The notes under the pieces: generated by a model
What the model was told of the DNA's origin: nothing
The model's input: the letters and a program-made list of their open reading frames with translations, nothing else
Databases searched by the model: none
DNA from: Edwardsiella ictaluri ATCC 33202
GTDB taxonomy: Bacteria > Pseudomonadota > Gammaproteobacteria > Enterobacterales > Enterobacteriaceae
NCBI RefSeq assembly: GCF_000264785.1
Contig: NZ_AFJI01000113.1
Span: 98,484 to 162,483 of the forward strand
Length of the DNA: 64,000 nt
Reading direction: 5' to 3'
Shown here: positions 42,425-52,838 of the stretch, piece by piece
Position numbering within the stretch: position 1 is the first letter of the stretch
Layout of the letters: every line of letters begins with the position of its first letter
Position numbers and translations under genes: made by a program

Positions 42425-44083
42425 ATGAAATTTACCTATCGGGGTGCCGCCTGCGCGATAGCACTAACGCTGGCGCTGACGCCAGGCTGGTCGCTGGCCT
42501 GGGAAAAAGATAAAACCTATAACCTGACCATTCTGCATACCAACGATCACCACGGCCACTTCTGGCAGAGCGAGCAGGGCGAATATGGTCTGGCTGCCCA
42601 GAAAACGCTGGTGGATCGCCTGCGTGCCGAGATTGCCGCTGAGGGCGGCAGCGTGCTGCTGCTGTCGGGGGGGGATATCAATACCGGAGTTCCGGAGTCC
42701 GATCTGCAGGATGCCGAGCCCGATTTTCGCGGTATGAATCTGGTGGGCTACGATGCAATGGCCATCGGCAACCACGAGTTCGACAATCCGCTGAACGTGC
42801 TGCGTCAGCAGCAGAAGTGGGCCGACTTCCCGCTGCTGTCGGCCAATATCTATGCGCAAGATAGTGGTAAGCGCCTGTTTCAGCCCTATCAGATGTTCGA
42901 TCGCCAGGGGATCCGCATTGCGGTGATCGGCCTGACCACCGACGATACGGTCAAGATAGGTAACCCTGAATACCTGAAGAATATCGAGTTCCGCCCCCCG
43001 GCGGCGGAGGCCAAGGGCGTGGTAGAGCAGCTGCGGGCCAACGAGAAGCCGGACGTGGTGATCGCCGCGACGCACATGGGCCACTATGACAACGGCAAGC
43101 ATGGCTCCAACGCCCCGGGCGATGTTGAAATGGCGCGCGCGCTGCCGGCGGGCTACCTCGACATGATCGTTGGCGGCCACTCGCAGGATCCGGTGTGCAT
43201 GGCACAGGAAAACCGTAAGCAGGCGAATTATGTCCCCGGTACGCCTTGTGCGCCGGATCGCCAGAACGGGACCTGGATCGTTCAGGCTCATGAATGGGGT
43301 AAATATGTTGGACGGGCCGACTTTACCTTCCGTAACGGGGAGCTGACCCTGCAGCGCTACCAGCTGATCCCGGTGAATCTCAACCGGCAGGAGAAGCAGG
43401 CCGACGGTTCGGAGACGCGGATCTATTACACCGAGGAGATCCCGCAGGATAAGGTGATGCTGAAGCTGCTGGCGCCGTATCAGGATCAGGGGCAGGCCGC
43501 GCTGGCGGTGAAAATCGGCAGTGTAGAGGGGCGTCTGGAGGGGGATCGCAGCAGGGTCCGTTTTGAGCAGACCAACATGGGGCGCCTGCTACTGGCAGCG
43601 CAGATGGAGCGAACCCATGCCGACCTGGGCGTAATGAGCGGTGGCGGGGTGCGCGACTCGATAGACAGCGGTGACATCAGCTATAAGGATGTGCTTAAGG
43701 TGCAGCCGTTCGGTAATGCCGTAGTCTATGTCGACATGAACGGTGCGGAGCTGGAGAAATACCTGAGCGCCGTCGCCAATAAAAAGCCCAACTCCGGCGC
43801 CTATGCGCAGTTTGCCAATCTGAGCCTGACGGCGGACGGCAAGCAGGGCGTCAGCGACGTGAAGATTGGCGGGAAACCGCTGCAGGCTGACCGGATCTAT
43901 CGCGTAGCGTTGCTGAGCTTTAATGCCAGCGGCGGCGATGATTACCCCAATGTGACCCAGTATCCGGGCTACGTGAACACCGGTTTTATTGACGCCGAAG
44001 TGCTGAAGGACTATATCCAGCGCCATTCACCGCTCAAGGCGGCGGACTATCAGCCGAACGGCGAGATCGTGTATCGCAATTAA
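42425..44083 (+). CDS. ushA: Periplasmic UDP-sugar hydrolase / 5'-nucleotidase
   Basis: Degrades external UDP-glucose and nucleotides in the periplasm. It has 552 aa (E. coli 550). The signal peptide ends SLA|WEKDKTYN. The two-metal metallophosphatase motifs are LHTNDHHGHF, LSGGDINTG, AIGNHEFDNP, ATHMGHYDN and VGGHSQDPV. The C-terminal substrate domain has GGGVRDSIDSGD and SFNASGGDDYPN, where the Phe and Asp stack on the base. A GGAGAG site precedes the ATG. The terminator lies 43 bp after the stop. Confidence 0.97.
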   Translation: MKFTYRGAACAIALTLALTPGWSLAWEKDKTYNLTILHTNDHHGHFWQSEQGEYGLAAQKTLVDRLRAEIAAEGGSVLLLSGGDINTGVPESDLQDAEPDFRGMNLVGYDAMAIGNHEFDNPLNVLRQQQKWADFPLLSANIYAQDSGKRLFQPYQMFDRQGIRIAVIGLTTDDTVKIGNPEYLKNIEFRPPAAEAKGVVEQLRANEKPDVVIAATHMGHYDNGKHGSNAPGDVEMARALPAGYLDMIVGGHSQDPVCMAQENRKQANYVPGTPCAPDRQNGTWIVQAHEWGKYVGRADFTFRNGELTLQRYQLIPVNLNRQEKQADGSETRIYYTEEIPQDKVMLKLLAPYQDQGQAALAVKIGSVEGRLEGDRSRVRFEQTNMGRLLLAAQMERTHADLGVMSGGGVRDSIDSGDISYKDVLKVQPFGNAVVYVDMNGAELEKYLSAVANKKPNSGAYAQFANLSLTADGKQGVSDVKIGGKPLQADRIYRVALLSFNASGGDDYPNVTQYPGYVNTGFIDAEVLKDYIQRHSPLKAADYQPNGEIVYRN

Positions 44084-44125
44084 GCGTCATTTCCCACGCC
44101 GTGCGTAGCGGTATTTATCTCTGTA

Positions 44126-44150
44126 ACGGCATGCGCGGCATGCCGTTTTT
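44126..44150 (+). terminator. Terminator after ushA
   Basis: Perfect 9-bp stem ACGGCATGC/GCATGCCGT with a GCG loop followed by TTTT. Confidence 0.88.
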
Positions 44151-44169
44151 GATCGCCGCGAAGCCGGTC

Positions 44170-44655
44170 TCAGGCCGCGTCGCGTTTGGCGATATCGGCA
44201 AAGCTTCCCTGCAGCAGGGCGGCGAGATCGGCGGCGGCCAGCTCAATGTCTACTCCGCGCTTGCCGCCGGAGACAAAGATGGTGTCGAACTGGCGGGCGG
44301 GCGCATCAATCACCGTCGGCAGACGCTTTTTTTGCCCCAGCGGACTGATGCCGCCGACCAGATAACCGGTGACGCGCTGAGCCAGCGCAGGGTCGGCCAT
44401 ATCGGCCTTCTTGGCGCCGAATGCCTTGGCAACCTTCTTGAGATCGAGCTGGGTGGCGACCGGCGTGACGGCGACGGCGAGTTTCTTGCTGTCGCCGTTC
44501 AGGGCGACCAGCAGCGTTTTATAGACCCGATCGGCGCTCAGACCCAGCTTGCGTACCACTTCGTCGCCGAAGTTGGTTTCATGGGGATCGTGCTCATAGG
44601 CATGCAGGGAAAAAGCGATGTTATTTTTTTCCAGTAGCAGAACGGCTGGCGTCAT
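44170..44655 (-). CDS. ybaK: Cys-tRNA(Pro)/Cys-tRNA(Cys) deacylase YbaK
   Basis: Trans-editing enzyme that hydrolyses mischarged Cys-tRNA(Pro). With the start at 44655 ([15 protein letters not shown]) it has 161 aa (E. coli 159). The INS-like editing domain is clear: [38 protein letters not shown] and [21 protein letters not shown] (with the catalytic Lys region). It converges on ushA, as in E. coli. Confidence 0.95.
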   Translation of the reverse strand: MTPAVLLLEKNNIAFSLHAYEHDPHETNFGDEVVRKLGLSADRVYKTLLVALNGDSKKLAVAVTPVATQLDLKKVAKAFGAKKADMADPALAQRVTGYLVGGISPLGQKKRLPTVIDAPARQFDTIFVSGGKRGVDIELAAADLAALLQGSFADIAKRDAA

Positions 44656-44813
44656 TGGGAAGACCTCATCATGCATTTTGCGCCAGTATATATCATACAA
44701 AAATGTTGGCCAGCGTCGGATGACGGCATCGCGTGCCGCGGGAGAGCGTCTGGATTACTTCCGGTGGATAACTGTTGCCAGCGCGGCCTGGCGATTGCTA
44801 CCTTATAAAGGAT

Positions 44814-44897
44814 ACCGGGCACCCCTTGGGGGGCGCCCGGAATAATAATATCTGAAGTTCCTCTTTGACTGGCCAATAGCAATATTGGCCTTTTTTT
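44814..44897 (+). ncRNA. chiX: ChiX (MicM/SroB) small RNA
   Basis: Hfq-binding RNA that silences the chitoporin gene chiP in E. coli and Salmonella. From AATAATAATA through GTTCCTCTTTGACTGG to the terminator GGCCAATAGCAATATTGGCC plus seven T, it aligns with E. coli ChiX and lies in the same place between ybaK and ybaP. The length (84 nt from a start after the TATAAA box at 44804-44809) equals E. coli. The 5' hairpin differs in sequence (CCGGGC...GCCCGG), and the seed reads GAAGTTCC instead of GAAATTCC. The 3' hairpin at 44871-44897 is the terminator. Confidence 0.9.
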
Positions 44898-44970
44898 ATA
44901 CGCTGTATGTAGCATATGCCCCCCGGAGGGGCAGGCAAACAGTCTGATTATCAGTCCGGCCACCGAGTTA

Positions 44971-45834
44971 GAGCCGCTAACAAAACCGTTCAACAAAGCG
45001 CAAGCAGATAACAGCACAAGTCAGCGTCAGCAATGCAAGATGGGTATCCAGCCGCCGTTCGAAACGGATACGCAGCTTGCCAAAACCCGCTAACCAACCA
45101 TGAGTTCGCTCTACAACCCAGCGATAACGACCCAAGCGGTCATGACTATCAATGCCTCGCCGGGCAATACGGGCCTTGATTCCCCGTCGCCTCAGATAAT
45201 CCCGGCAACGGCGAAAATCATACCCCTTGTCTGCGTGTCGCTTGTCAGGCCGATATCGTGGTCGCCCTCTCTTGCCTGCTAACGCCGGGAGGGCATCCAA
45301 CAATGGCTCAAACATTATCGAGTCATGGCGATTGGCTCCAGAGACAAGCACGGCGAGTGGTATGCCCTGACGTTGCACCACTATGTGTCGTTTACTGCCC
45401 AGCTTTCCTCTGTCTGTCGGGTTACGTCCTGTTTCCTGGCCCCCCGGGGGCTGGCTACGCTCGCGCCATCGAGGCTTGCTCTGCTCCAGTCGATGTGACC
45501 CGCTTGGTGTAGCTGGGTCAGCAGAGCCACGTGAAGTCGCAGCCAGATGCCTTGAGCTTGCCAGTCGCGTAGGCGACGCCAGCACGTCATTGCGCTGCCA
45601 AAACCCAGCGACTGGGGCAAGTTCTCCCAGGGTATCCCAGTCGTAAGGACAAACAGAATACCGTTGAGAACGGCATCGTCATCAAGGTGTGGGTGACCCC
45701 CCCGTGACGAAGGCAGTTGGGGCGGCAGAAGTGGCTGTCAGGATTTCCAGAGCTGCTTACTGATGATTTTTCGTGTCATGCCTACTATGTGGGGATTGGC
45801 GTTATTCGAATCAACTCGGTTTTGTTAGCGGCCC
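44971..45834 (-). mobile_element. IS5-family element, copy C
   Basis: An 864-bp element with ends GAGCCGCTAACAAAACCG and CGGTTTTGTTAGCGGCCC, the same length as copy A and nearly identical. OrfA starts at ATG 45779 and has the same TGA at codon 14 (45740-45738). OrfB runs to 44977 with ANRHD and RYRWVVERTHGW. It is inserted between chiX and ybaP. Flanking trinucleotides are TTA on the left and TAA on the right; a two-base TA duplication is possible. Confidence 0.92.
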
Positions 45835-46390
45835 TAAATCCGCTCATCTAATCCTCTGATACTATTATAGTTTCCATTCTGTCATTCTCACATACATTTA
45901 TAATTCTTTGTACGGTAATTAATCGGTGGACTCGGCCAAAACAACGAAGGCCGCTTTCGCGACCTTATGCAAGTACAAATACTCACTGAGAACCATTAAG
46001 TAACATATCCGCTGGTTCGAACATATTGCCTACTCCAGTAATCGATCCGCTGCGTTTTTCCGTACGCAGGTGGTCATGCCGTCGGCGGGATAGTTCGGCG
46101 TTATATAATGGGAGATGGCGGGTATTACATGATGAAAGATCACTGGGTGCAACGGCGTTCCTATCAGGAGATCGGGTGATGATCCGCGCTCTGATAGCCC
46201 ATACCCCTATCGCCCTGGCGAGCGTCTGCAGCCGACGCGTGACGATATTATCAAGATGTGTCATGCGCTGGCAGCACCTGGAAAACGTGAAGCGGCGCCT
46301 GCTGGTATTTTCTGATGTCGATGATATCGACTGTGGCGGCTTCTGTCCGACTCTTGGCTGCTGGACAGGCTTACCCCCAGAGGGGGTGGT
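45835..46390. other. Unassigned stretch between IS copy C and ybaP
   Basis: About 555 bases without a recognised gene. The longest frame here (46026-46682) runs antisense into ybaP and has no familiar motif. An ACCCCCAGAGGGGGT hairpin near 46372-46387 could end the ybaP transcript. Confidence 0.5.
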
Positions 46391-47203
46391 TCAGGCCATC
46401 AGAGCATGGGGCGCCAGCAGATCCGGCAGCCCCTGCTTGCCAAACAGGTGCAGCGCGCCCACGGCCACCACATATCGCCCCGGTGGCAGGGCTATCAGAC
46501 GCTGGCGCCAGGCGTGGTTACGCTGCGCCATCAGTACGTTGGCCAGCTCCGGACAAAAGGTCATCGGCAGTGGCGTCTGCAGAACTGCCGGGGGTGCCAG
46601 CCACCAGCCGATCAGCGTCTGCAGCAGGCGGGCATTGTTGTGCCAGTGTCGTAGGGTATCATCCAGCAGATCACGCCCCTGATCGGGGAGCCGGTACAGC
46701 ATTTCCAGCTGGGTATGGGCGCCCTCCAGTTCTACGATCGGCCGCCCCGCATCATGGGCGCAGTTCAGTAGCTGGCAGTCGATGCCAAACTCGCTGCACA
46801 GCCCCAGCTGCTGCGCCTGCTGCGCCTGCAGCAGCAGCGCGCAGTGCCACAGGGGAAAGTCATTAATGCGCTCTACGGCCAGACCGGTTTCGCGGCAGCG
46901 TTGGCTCAGGGCGTCATAGCGCGCGGCGTCCAGGCGCGCCGAGAGTGGTTGGGTCTGGGGCGGGCTGCTGATATCGCTGTCAGGGCGGGTGATATCGGCC
47001 TCGACAATCAGTGCCTGCGCCTGACGTACGCGCTGAATCAGCGGCTCCGGCAGCGGTGACATCGCGGCATTGCCCATGTGAATGCTGGCAACCAGATGCA
47101 ACCGGGCGCCGCTGCGCAGGTTTACATCAAGGGCAGGATAGGGATAACGTGGCGGCGGGAGCAGCCCGAAACGGGCAGCCAGGTGCCGTAGTCGGTTGAA
47201 CAT
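46391..47203 (-). CDS. ybaP: TraB/GumN-family protein YbaP
   Basis: A 270-aa TraB-family protein (E. coli YbaP 264 aa). The family's two GxH-type motifs are visible: LVASIHMGNAAMSPLP near the N-terminus and YVVAVGALHLFGKQGLPDLL near the C-terminus, with the intermediate ERINDFPLWHCALLL and LEGAHTQLEML. Members resemble erythromycin-esterase/Tiki-like metalloproteases, but YbaP's substrate is unknown. It lies downstream of copA in the same direction with a terminator between. Confidence 0.88.
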   Translation of the reverse strand: MFNRLRHLAARFGLLPPPRYPYPALDVNLRSGARLHLVASIHMGNAAMSPLPEPLIQRVRQAQALIVEADITRPDSDISSPPQTQPLSARLDAARYDALSQRCRETGLAVERINDFPLWHCALLLQAQQAQQLGLCSEFGIDCQLLNCAHDAGRPIVELEGAHTQLEMLYRLPDQGRDLLDDTLRHWHNNARLLQTLIGWWLAPPAVLQTPLPMTFCPELANVLMAQRNHAWRQRLIALPPGRYVVAVGALHLFGKQGLPDLLAPHALMA

Positions 47204-47284
47204 GATACCTCCGGCAGGGCGTACCGCCGCATTCAGGCAGCCGCCGTTACAGTGTGCGGTAATCCTTTCATGCTACCTGAGGAC

Positions 47285-47316
47285 GAAAAAAAAGCACCGG
47301 CTTCCGGTGCTTTTTG
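47285..47316 (-). terminator. Terminator of copA
   Basis: Stem AGCACCGG/CCGGTGCT with a 3-nt loop. On the minus strand it is followed by a run of eight T residues, just after the copA stop codon. Confidence 0.88.
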
Positions 47317-47330
47317 TCTTCAGAGGCGGC

Positions 47331-50069
47331 TTAGTTCTTCGGGGTAAAACGCAGCAGGCGGTTGGCATTGCTGACCACCGTGATGGAGGAGAGCGCCATG
47401 GCGGCGCCGGCGACCACCGGGCTGAGCAGGGTACCGGTCAATGGGTAGAGTATCCCGGCGGCGATCGGGATACCCAGCGTGTTATAGACAAACGCGCCCA
47501 GCAGGTTCTGCTTCATGTTGTGCAGCGTGGCCCGCGACAGCGCCACCGCATCGGCCACGCCGCTCAGGCTATGGCGCATCAGGGTGATGGCCGCCGTTTC
47601 GATGGCGATATCGCTGCCACCGCCCATGGCGATGCCGACGTCCGCCTGTGCCAGCGCCGGGGCATCGTTAATACCGTCTCCGATCATGGCGACCTTATGC
47701 CCCGCCTGCTGTAGTGCTCGGATGGCCTCCGCCTTGCCCTCCGGCAGCACACCGGCGATAACCTGATCTATTCCTGCTTCGTGCGCGATGGCCTGGGCGG
47801 TGAGTGGGTTGTCTCCCGTCAGCATCACCAGCCGGTAGCCCATACCGTGCAGGCGCTGTAGGGCAGCGACGCTGTCATTGCGCAGAGGATCGCGAATCGA
47901 CAGCAGCGCCGCGGCGCGACCGTCGACCGCCAGCAGCACCGGCGTGGCGCCCTGGCTGGCCTGCTGCGCCAGCAGCGCATCCAGGGCGTGGGTGTCGATC
48001 CCCTGCGCCGCCATCAGCGCCGCGTTGCCCAGCAGCAGGGTATGGCCCTCGGCTTCACCGCTGACCCCCAGTCCGCGCAGGGTGCGGAACTGGGTGACCG
48101 GCGGCAGCGTTTGCCCTTCGGCCCGGGCGCTGACGGCGCGCGCCAGCGGGTGGCTGGAGCCACTCTCCAGCGCCGCGGCCCAGCGGAGGGCCTGCGTTTC
48201 GTCGATGCCCTCCAGCGTATGGACGGCGATCACCTTGGGCATCCCTTCGGTCAGGGTACCCGTTTTATCGAAGACCAGCGTATCCAGCTCGCTGGCATGC
48301 TGCAGCGCATCGGCGTCGCGCACCAGAACCCCCAGCTCGGCGGCGCGGCCGACCCCGGAGATGATGGACATCGGCGTCGCCAGCCCCAGCGCGCAGGGAC
48401 AGGCGATGATCAGCACCGTCGTGGCGACCACCAGGGTATAGACCAGCTGCGGCTGCGGGCCGAAGAAGAACCAGATCAGCCCGCTGATGACGGCAATGGC
48501 GACCACCGTCGGTACAAAGATGGCGGAGATGCGATCCGCCAGCTGGCCGATGGCCGGTTTACTGCTCTGGGCCTGGCGGACCAGCTTAATGATGCGGGCC
48601 AGCGTAGTCTGGCTGCCGATGGCGGCGGCGCGGAACAGCACGCTGCCATCGGTAACCACAGTGCCGGCGTGCACCCGATCGCCGACGCCCTTTTGCTGCG
48701 CAATGGGCTCGCCGGTCAGCATGGCCTCATCCAGCCAGGCCTCGCCGGAGAGGATCTCGCCGTCGACCGGTACCCGATCGCCGGTGACCAGGCGCAGGGT
48801 CATTCCCAGCTGCACCTCGGTTAACGGCACGTTCTTCTCACCCTCGTCCGTCACCAGGCGAGCAGTCGGCGGCGTCAGATCCAACAGTCGCTCCAGGGCG
48901 CTGGAGGAGCGTTGGCGCGCCCGCGCCTCCATCGCGTGTCCCAGATTGATCAGGCCGATGATCATCGCGCTGGCCTCATAGTAGAGGTGGCGTGCCTCTG
49001 GCGGAAAAATCTGTGGCCACAGGTTAACGCTGATGGAGTACAGCCAGGCAGCACCGGTGCCCAGCGCGACCAGCGTATCCATGGTGGCGCTGCCGTTGAG
49101 CAGGCTGCGCCAGGCGTTACGATAGAAGTGGCCACCGGCGCCGATCATCACCGCCAGGGTGGCGATCCCGACGATAAGCCAGGGTATCTGGCTGTGCTCG
49201 GTCAAGGTCATCGAGCCGCCGAACAGCCCCCAGGCCATCAGCGGCAGACCGAGCCCCAGCGCCACGGCGGCCTGCCAGCGGAAGGCGCGCACGGCTTTCT
49301 GTGCGCTCTCATGCTGACGGGCGCGGCGCAGCACCTCATCTTGGATTATCTCCGCGCCGTAGCCGGCTTTCTGTACGGCGCTGATCAGCGCCCGCGGATC
49401 GCCGTGGCCGCTGACCAGCGCGCTGCGTTCGGCCAGATTGACCCGGGCATGCGCTACGCCGGGCACCGCCTGCAGGGCGTTTTGTACTTTCAGCACGCAG
49501 CTGGCGCAGCTCATGCCGTCGAGCAATAGCTGCACGCTGTCGCCGTCGTCGTTGTCGGTGTGCGGTACGATGTCGACGGAGGCCGGAGTGGGGTCGAGAG
49601 CCGCTGCCTGGGTTTCCGGCATCGCAACATCAGTGCTGGGCAGCGGCTCAGATTTTGGGTGTGCACCCTCCACGGCCTGCGCCTGGTAGCCGGCCTGCTG
49701 TATGGCGGCGATAAGCGCTGCGCTGTCAGCCTGGCCATAGATGTCGGCCTGGGTGAGGGTCACCATGGCGGCGTCAACGCCAGGCACGGCCTCCAACGCC
49801 TGGGTGACGCTGGCGATGCAGTGGCCACAGCTCAGATCGCTGAGGCTGAGGCGGATGTCGGCATCGCCGGCCGGCGATGCCTGGTAACCCGCTTGCCCGA
49901 CGCTCTGAATAATATCAGTAGCGCTGGCGCTGCCGATCACCCGGGCATAGCGCGGCGTATTGACGATGGCCTTCTCGACGTCGGGACGGGCCTCCAGCGC
50001 ATTTTTTACTTTTTTAGCGCAGTTCATGCAGGAAAGCCCCTGCAGGGCGAACAGCTGTGTCTGTGACAT
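47331..50069 (-). CDS. copA: Copper-exporting P1B-type ATPase CopA, three metal-binding domains
   Basis: Pumps Cu(I) from cytoplasm to periplasm. With the start at 50069 ([17 protein letters not shown]) it has 912 aa against 834 in E. coli. The difference is an extra N-terminal heavy-metal domain: CMNC (14-17), CGHC (81-84) and CASC (188-191). The ATPase core has [16 protein letters not shown] (the Cu-binding CPC), DKTGTLTEG and [21 protein letters not shown] slippery heptamer with a strong stem after codon 139 could produce a short two-domain copper chaperone. Expressed divergently from cueR. Confidence 0.97.
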   Translation of the reverse strand: MSQTQLFALQGLSCMNCAKKVKNALEARPDVEKAIVNTPRYARVIGSASATDIIQSVGQAGYQASPAGDADIRLSLSDLSCGHCIASVTQALEAVPGVDAAMVTLTQADIYGQADSAALIAAIQQAGYQAQAVEGAHPKSEPLPSTDVAMPETQAAALDPTPASVDIVPHTDNDDGDSVQLLLDGMSCASCVLKVQNALQAVPGVAHARVNLAERSALVSGHGDPRALISAVQKAGYGAEIIQDEVLRRARQHESAQKAVRAFRWQAAVALGLGLPLMAWGLFGGSMTLTEHSQIPWLIVGIATLAVMIGAGGHFYRNAWRSLLNGSATMDTLVALGTGAAWLYSISVNLWPQIFPPEARHLYYEASAMIIGLINLGHAMEARARQRSSSALERLLDLTPPTARLVTDEGEKNVPLTEVQLGMTLRLVTGDRVPVDGEILSGEAWLDEAMLTGEPIAQQKGVGDRVHAGTVVTDGSVLFRAAAIGSQTTLARIIKLVRQAQSSKPAIGQLADRISAIFVPTVVAIAVISGLIWFFFGPQPQLVYTLVVATTVLIIACPCALGLATPMSIISGVGRAAELGVLVRDADALQHASELDTLVFDKTGTLTEGMPKVIAVHTLEGIDETQALRWAAALESGSSHPLARAVSARAEGQTLPPVTQFRTLRGLGVSGEAEGHTLLLGNAALMAAQGIDTHALDALLAQQASQGATPVLLAVDGRAAALLSIRDPLRNDSVAALQRLHGMGYRLVMLTGDNPLTAQAIAHEAGIDQVIAGVLPEGKAEAIRALQQAGHKVAMIGDGINDAPALAQADVGIAMGGGSDIAIETAAITLMRHSLSGVADAVALSRATLHNMKQNLLGAFVYNTLGIPIAAGILYPLTGTLLSPVVAGAAMALSSITVVSNANRLLRFTPKN
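49598..49659 (-). promoter_or_regulatory. Programmed -1 frameshift signal in copA
   Basis: Minus-strand heptamer C CCA AAA (49659-49653) is in the correct phase (His-Pro-Lys, codons 137-139). A -1 shift gives ATC then TGA, ending a 140-aa product. Three bases later an 11-bp perfect stem GAGCCGCTGCC/GGCAGCGGCTC (49649-49639 with 49608-49598) follows. E. coli copA uses C CCA AAG plus a pseudoknot at the same HPK site to make the chaperone CopA(Z). Confidence 0.82.
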
Positions 50070-50150
50070 GATGAAACCTCTCTCGCAAATGGTTACGCTC
50101 AGGGTGCGGCGCGATAGCCTGCCGGTTGGCGTCCCCTTCAATTACGGTTA

Positions 50151-50181
50151 AGCTTAAACCTTCCCGCAAGGTTAAGGTCAA
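50151..50181 (-). promoter_or_regulatory. copA promoter with CueR operator
   Basis: On the minus strand, -35 TTGACC (50181-50176), a 19-bp spacer and -10 TAAGCT (50156-50151). The spacer contains the perfect dyad AACCTT-GCGGG-AAGGTT (50157-50173). The 19-bp spacing with a central dyad is the hallmark of MerR/CueR activation. Confidence 0.92.
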
Positions 50182-50190
50182 GGGGGACGG

Positions 50191-50604
50191 GTGAATATTA
50201 GTGAAGTGGCGAAAAAAACCGGCCTGAGCAGCAAGGCCATCCGCTTTTATGAAGAGAAAGGGCTGGTGACGCCGCCGCTGCGCGGGGAGAACGGCTATCG
50301 CCACTATGCGGCGACCCAGCTGGAGGAGCTGACGCTGCTGCGTCAGGCGCGTCAGGTCGGCTTTACGCTGGAGGAGTGCCGGGAGCTGGTGGTGCTGTTC
50401 CACGACGAGCACCGCCACAGTGCCGAGGTAAAACAGCGCACCCTGCAAAAGGTGGCGGAGATAGAGGTGCACATCCGCGATCTACAGGCGATGCGTGACC
50501 GGCTGGCGGCACTGGCACAGGCCTGCCCCGGCGACGACAGCGCCGATTGCCCGATCATTAACGATCTGGCCGGCTGCTGTCGCGGGGCGGGGCACAGGGG
50601 ATAA
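50191..50604 (+). CDS. cueR: Copper-responsive MerR-family activator CueR
   Basis: Activates copA (and cueO elsewhere) when it binds Cu(I). The 137-aa protein starts at GTG 50191 after [36 protein letters not shown] is the MerR DNA-binding domain. The dimerisation helix follows, and the metal loop has Cys112 and Cys120 in [12 protein letters not shown]. The C-terminal CC in GCCRG is also typical. It is divergent from copA; its 3' end overlaps the convergent ybbJ by 47 bp. Confidence 0.95.
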   Translation: MNISEVAKKTGLSSKAIRFYEEKGLVTPPLRGENGYRHYAATQLEELTLLRQARQVGFTLEECRELVVLFHDEHRHSAEVKQRTLQKVAEIEVHIRDLQAMRDRLAALAQACPGDDSADCPIINDLAGCCRGAGHRG

Positions 50605-51040
50605 CTTCCAGCGTGATGCCGCTGACGGCGCGCACCTGAACGCACTGTCCAGCGGGCAGATCCTGGGCACAGGTGACGCGCCAGCTGCTGTCGCCGAGGC
50701 GCAGGCGTCCATGGCCGTTGACCAGGGGCTGTTCCAGGAGCGCCCGTTGACCGATCAGCTGGCGACCGCGCTGGTTGAGGGTGCTGTCCGCTGCCTCTTC
50801 CGCCGCACCGCGGCGCTGCCAGCGCCACCACAGCAGGGCGCTGATCACCGTCAGCAGGGCGAACAGGGTGAGCTGAGCCTCCCAGCCAAACGGCCACAGC
50901 CAGTGCAGCAGGCCGACCAGCAGGGCAGCGCAGCCGCTCCACAGGGCATAGCCCCCGGCACCGAGCAGCTCGGCAGCCAGCAGCAGTCCCCCCAGCGTTA
51001 ACCACAGACCGTGGGGGTTCTGCAGCAGATAGGCCATCAT
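50558..51040 (-). CDS. ybbJ: NfeD-like membrane protein YbbJ
   Basis: Membrane partner of the SPFH protein QmcA. It has 160 aa with three hydrophobic segments ([48 protein letters not shown]) followed by an OB-fold NfeD domain ([33 protein letters not shown]). The ATG at 51040 overlaps the qmcA stop by four bases (ATGA), so they are coupled. Its end runs convergently into cueR. Confidence 0.9.
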   Translation of the reverse strand: MMAYLLQNPHGLWLTLGGLLLAAELLGAGGYALWSGCAALLVGLLHWLWPFGWEAQLTLFALLTVISALLWWRWQRRGAAEEAADSTLNQRGRQLIGQRALLEQPLVNGHGRLRLGDSSWRVTCAQDLPAGQCVQVRAVSGITLEVIPCAPPRDSSRPDR

Positions 51041-51954
51041 GGCTGGCAATCCTTATTGCTGTCCGAACGCAGCAGCTCGCTGATCCCGCCGACAGCGCCC
51101 AGCAGGCTGCTGGCCTCCAGCGGCATCATGATCACCTTGCTGTTATTCGACTCCCCGATACGCTGCAGCGCTTCGGTATACCTCTGGGCGACAAAATAGT
51201 TGATGGCCTGCAGATTACCGGCAGCGATGGCCTCCGACACCATGGCGGTGGCCTGGGCCTCGGCCTGGGCTGCGCGCTCGCGCGCCTCCGCCTGCAGGAA
51301 AGCGGACTGGCGCTCCCCCTCTGCCTTGAGGATCTGTGACTGTTTCTCCCCCTCCGCGCGCAGAATCGCGGCCTGACGCACCCCCTCGGCCTCCAGAATA
51401 TCGGCGCGCTTGGTACGTTCGGCCTTCATCTGGGCATTCATGGAGGCGATTAGCTCGGCCGGTGGGCGCACGTCGCGGATTTCAATACGGGTCACTTTGA
51501 TCCCCCAGGGATTGGTGGCCTCATCGACAATCTGCAGCAGGCGGCTATTGATCAGGTCCCGCTGGGAAAGCATTTCATCGAGCTCCATGGAGCCGAGTAC
51601 GGTGCGGATGTTGGTCATGGTCAGGTTGATGATGGCCAGATCGAGATTACTCACCTCATAGGCGGCCCGTGCCGGATCTATAACCTGAATAAAGCAGACG
51701 GCATCGATGGTGACATTGGCGTTGTCTTTGGAGATCACCTCTTGGGAGGGGATATCCAGAACCTGTTCCATCATGTTGATTTTACGGCCAATACGATCCA
51801 TGAACGGGATCACCAGATTCAGTCCCGGCATCAGGGGGCGGGTGTAGCGGCCAAAGCGTTCAACGGTCCACTGATAGCCCTGAGGGACGATCTTTATCGC
51901 CGACCAGACGATAATCAGGGCGACGATTACCAGTACCGGAAAGACTGTGAGCAT
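51037..51954 (-). CDS. qmcA: SPFH/Band-7 membrane protein QmcA
   Basis: Inner-membrane protein of the stomatin/prohibitin family that associates with FtsH and multiplies in microdomains. It has 305 aa, as in E. coli. One N-terminal helix ([17 protein letters not shown]) is followed by the SPFH domain ([57 protein letters not shown]). A long Glu/Ala/Arg coiled coil ([19 protein letters not shown]) follows. Operon with ybbJ. Confidence 0.95.
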   Translation of the reverse strand: MLTVFPVLVIVALIIVWSAIKIVPQGYQWTVERFGRYTRPLMPGLNLVIPFMDRIGRKINMMEQVLDIPSQEVISKDNANVTIDAVCFIQVIDPARAAYEVSNLDLAIINLTMTNIRTVLGSMELDEMLSQRDLINSRLLQIVDEATNPWGIKVTRIEIRDVRPPAELIASMNAQMKAERTKRADILEAEGVRQAAILRAEGEKQSQILKAEGERQSAFLQAEARERAAQAEAQATAMVSEAIAAGNLQAINYFVAQRYTEALQRIGESNNSKVIMMPLEASSLLGAVGGISELLRSDSNKDCQP

Positions 51955-51994
51955 AGATTTCTCCTTGAGTTGGCGGACTGAGGGGCTGCGCGGC

Positions 51995-52594
51995 CTAGTC
52001 CGGGAACGCCGTCAGTTCAAAAACGCCCAGCTGGCCGTGGCCGCGGATATCCACGCTGTGGGTCTGCGGACAGGGCGTTTGCAGGATGGCGCTGTCATAA
52101 CGCGTCAGCTGCAGTGAAGCCGCGGCGCCGAGCGGTGTCAGCGACAGGTCGCCCTGGCGGCAAAACAGTAGGATCGTGCTGGCGTGACAACGCAATGGAG
52201 GCATAGTGGGGCGAATATCCAGCCACTGCAGTCGCGCGCCGTAGTGGCGCGGGTCGTAAATCAGGTTGAGATCGCGCACCGGGCCATCACACAGTTGGCT
52301 GCTGACCCGACTATCGCCAGAGAAGCGCACGATACCATTGCCGCGCAGCGGCTGCTGCGCTGAACCATCAATGGTCAGTCTCAGCCCTGGCCCCTCAAGC
52401 AGCGAAAGGATCCGCTGATAGCCGCCATAGGCGGAGAAGGGGGCGTCGCAGGTGATGTCGGCCATGGAGAGCCGCCAGCGAAAGCGGGAACCGCTGGCAT
52501 TGTCCTCCCGCATGATTTCACGCGTGGTACCCTGACCGTTGTGCCAGGGCATGCTTTGGTAGTCGCCTAACCGGTGAATCTGCCACGGGGTCAT
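51995..52594 (-). CDS. HutD/Ves-family protein
   Basis: A 199-aa cupin-like protein starting [20 protein letters not shown] (ATG 52594, AGGA 9 nt upstream). Family features are [51 protein letters not shown] and DLNLIYDP. HutD/Ves proteins accompany histidine-use genes in some bacteria and cold response in E. coli, but no biochemical role is firm. No hut genes are here. A much longer upstream open frame (to 52798) has no similarity and no ribosome site. Confidence 0.82.
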   Translation of the reverse strand: MTPWQIHRLGDYQSMPWHNGQGTTREIMREDNASGSRFRWRLSMADITCDAPFSAYGGYQRILSLLEGPGLRLTIDGSAQQPLRGNGIVRFSGDSRVSSQLCDGPVRDLNLIYDPRHYGARLQWLDIRPTMPPLRCHASTILLFCRQGDLSLTPLGAAASLQLTRYDSAILQTPCPQTHSVDIRGHGQLGVFELTAFPD

Positions 52595-52838
52595 CGCTGT
52601 CTGTCCTGTAAACGGGCCGCACGGCGGCATAACTGTAGTCTGTGGAGCGCCCTCGGCGCCCATCCATGCCCATCTATAATGTATAGCTATTTTGTGGGCA
52701 ATGGCACGCGACAGGTCAAATAGTTGTGTCCGATAGCTGCGTTTATCGCGGCCGATGAGGCGGCGGCGGTTTGGCGTGCGCGGGGAAATCTGCCACAATG
52801 CCGCCCGTCCGAGGCGTCCTCAAACAAGGCAGAACACG

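Noticed and set aside
46026..46682. 218-aa plus-strand frame before ybaP
   Set aside because: It runs antisense into ybaP and shows no recognisable motif; the non-overlapping part could be IS residue but cannot be assigned.
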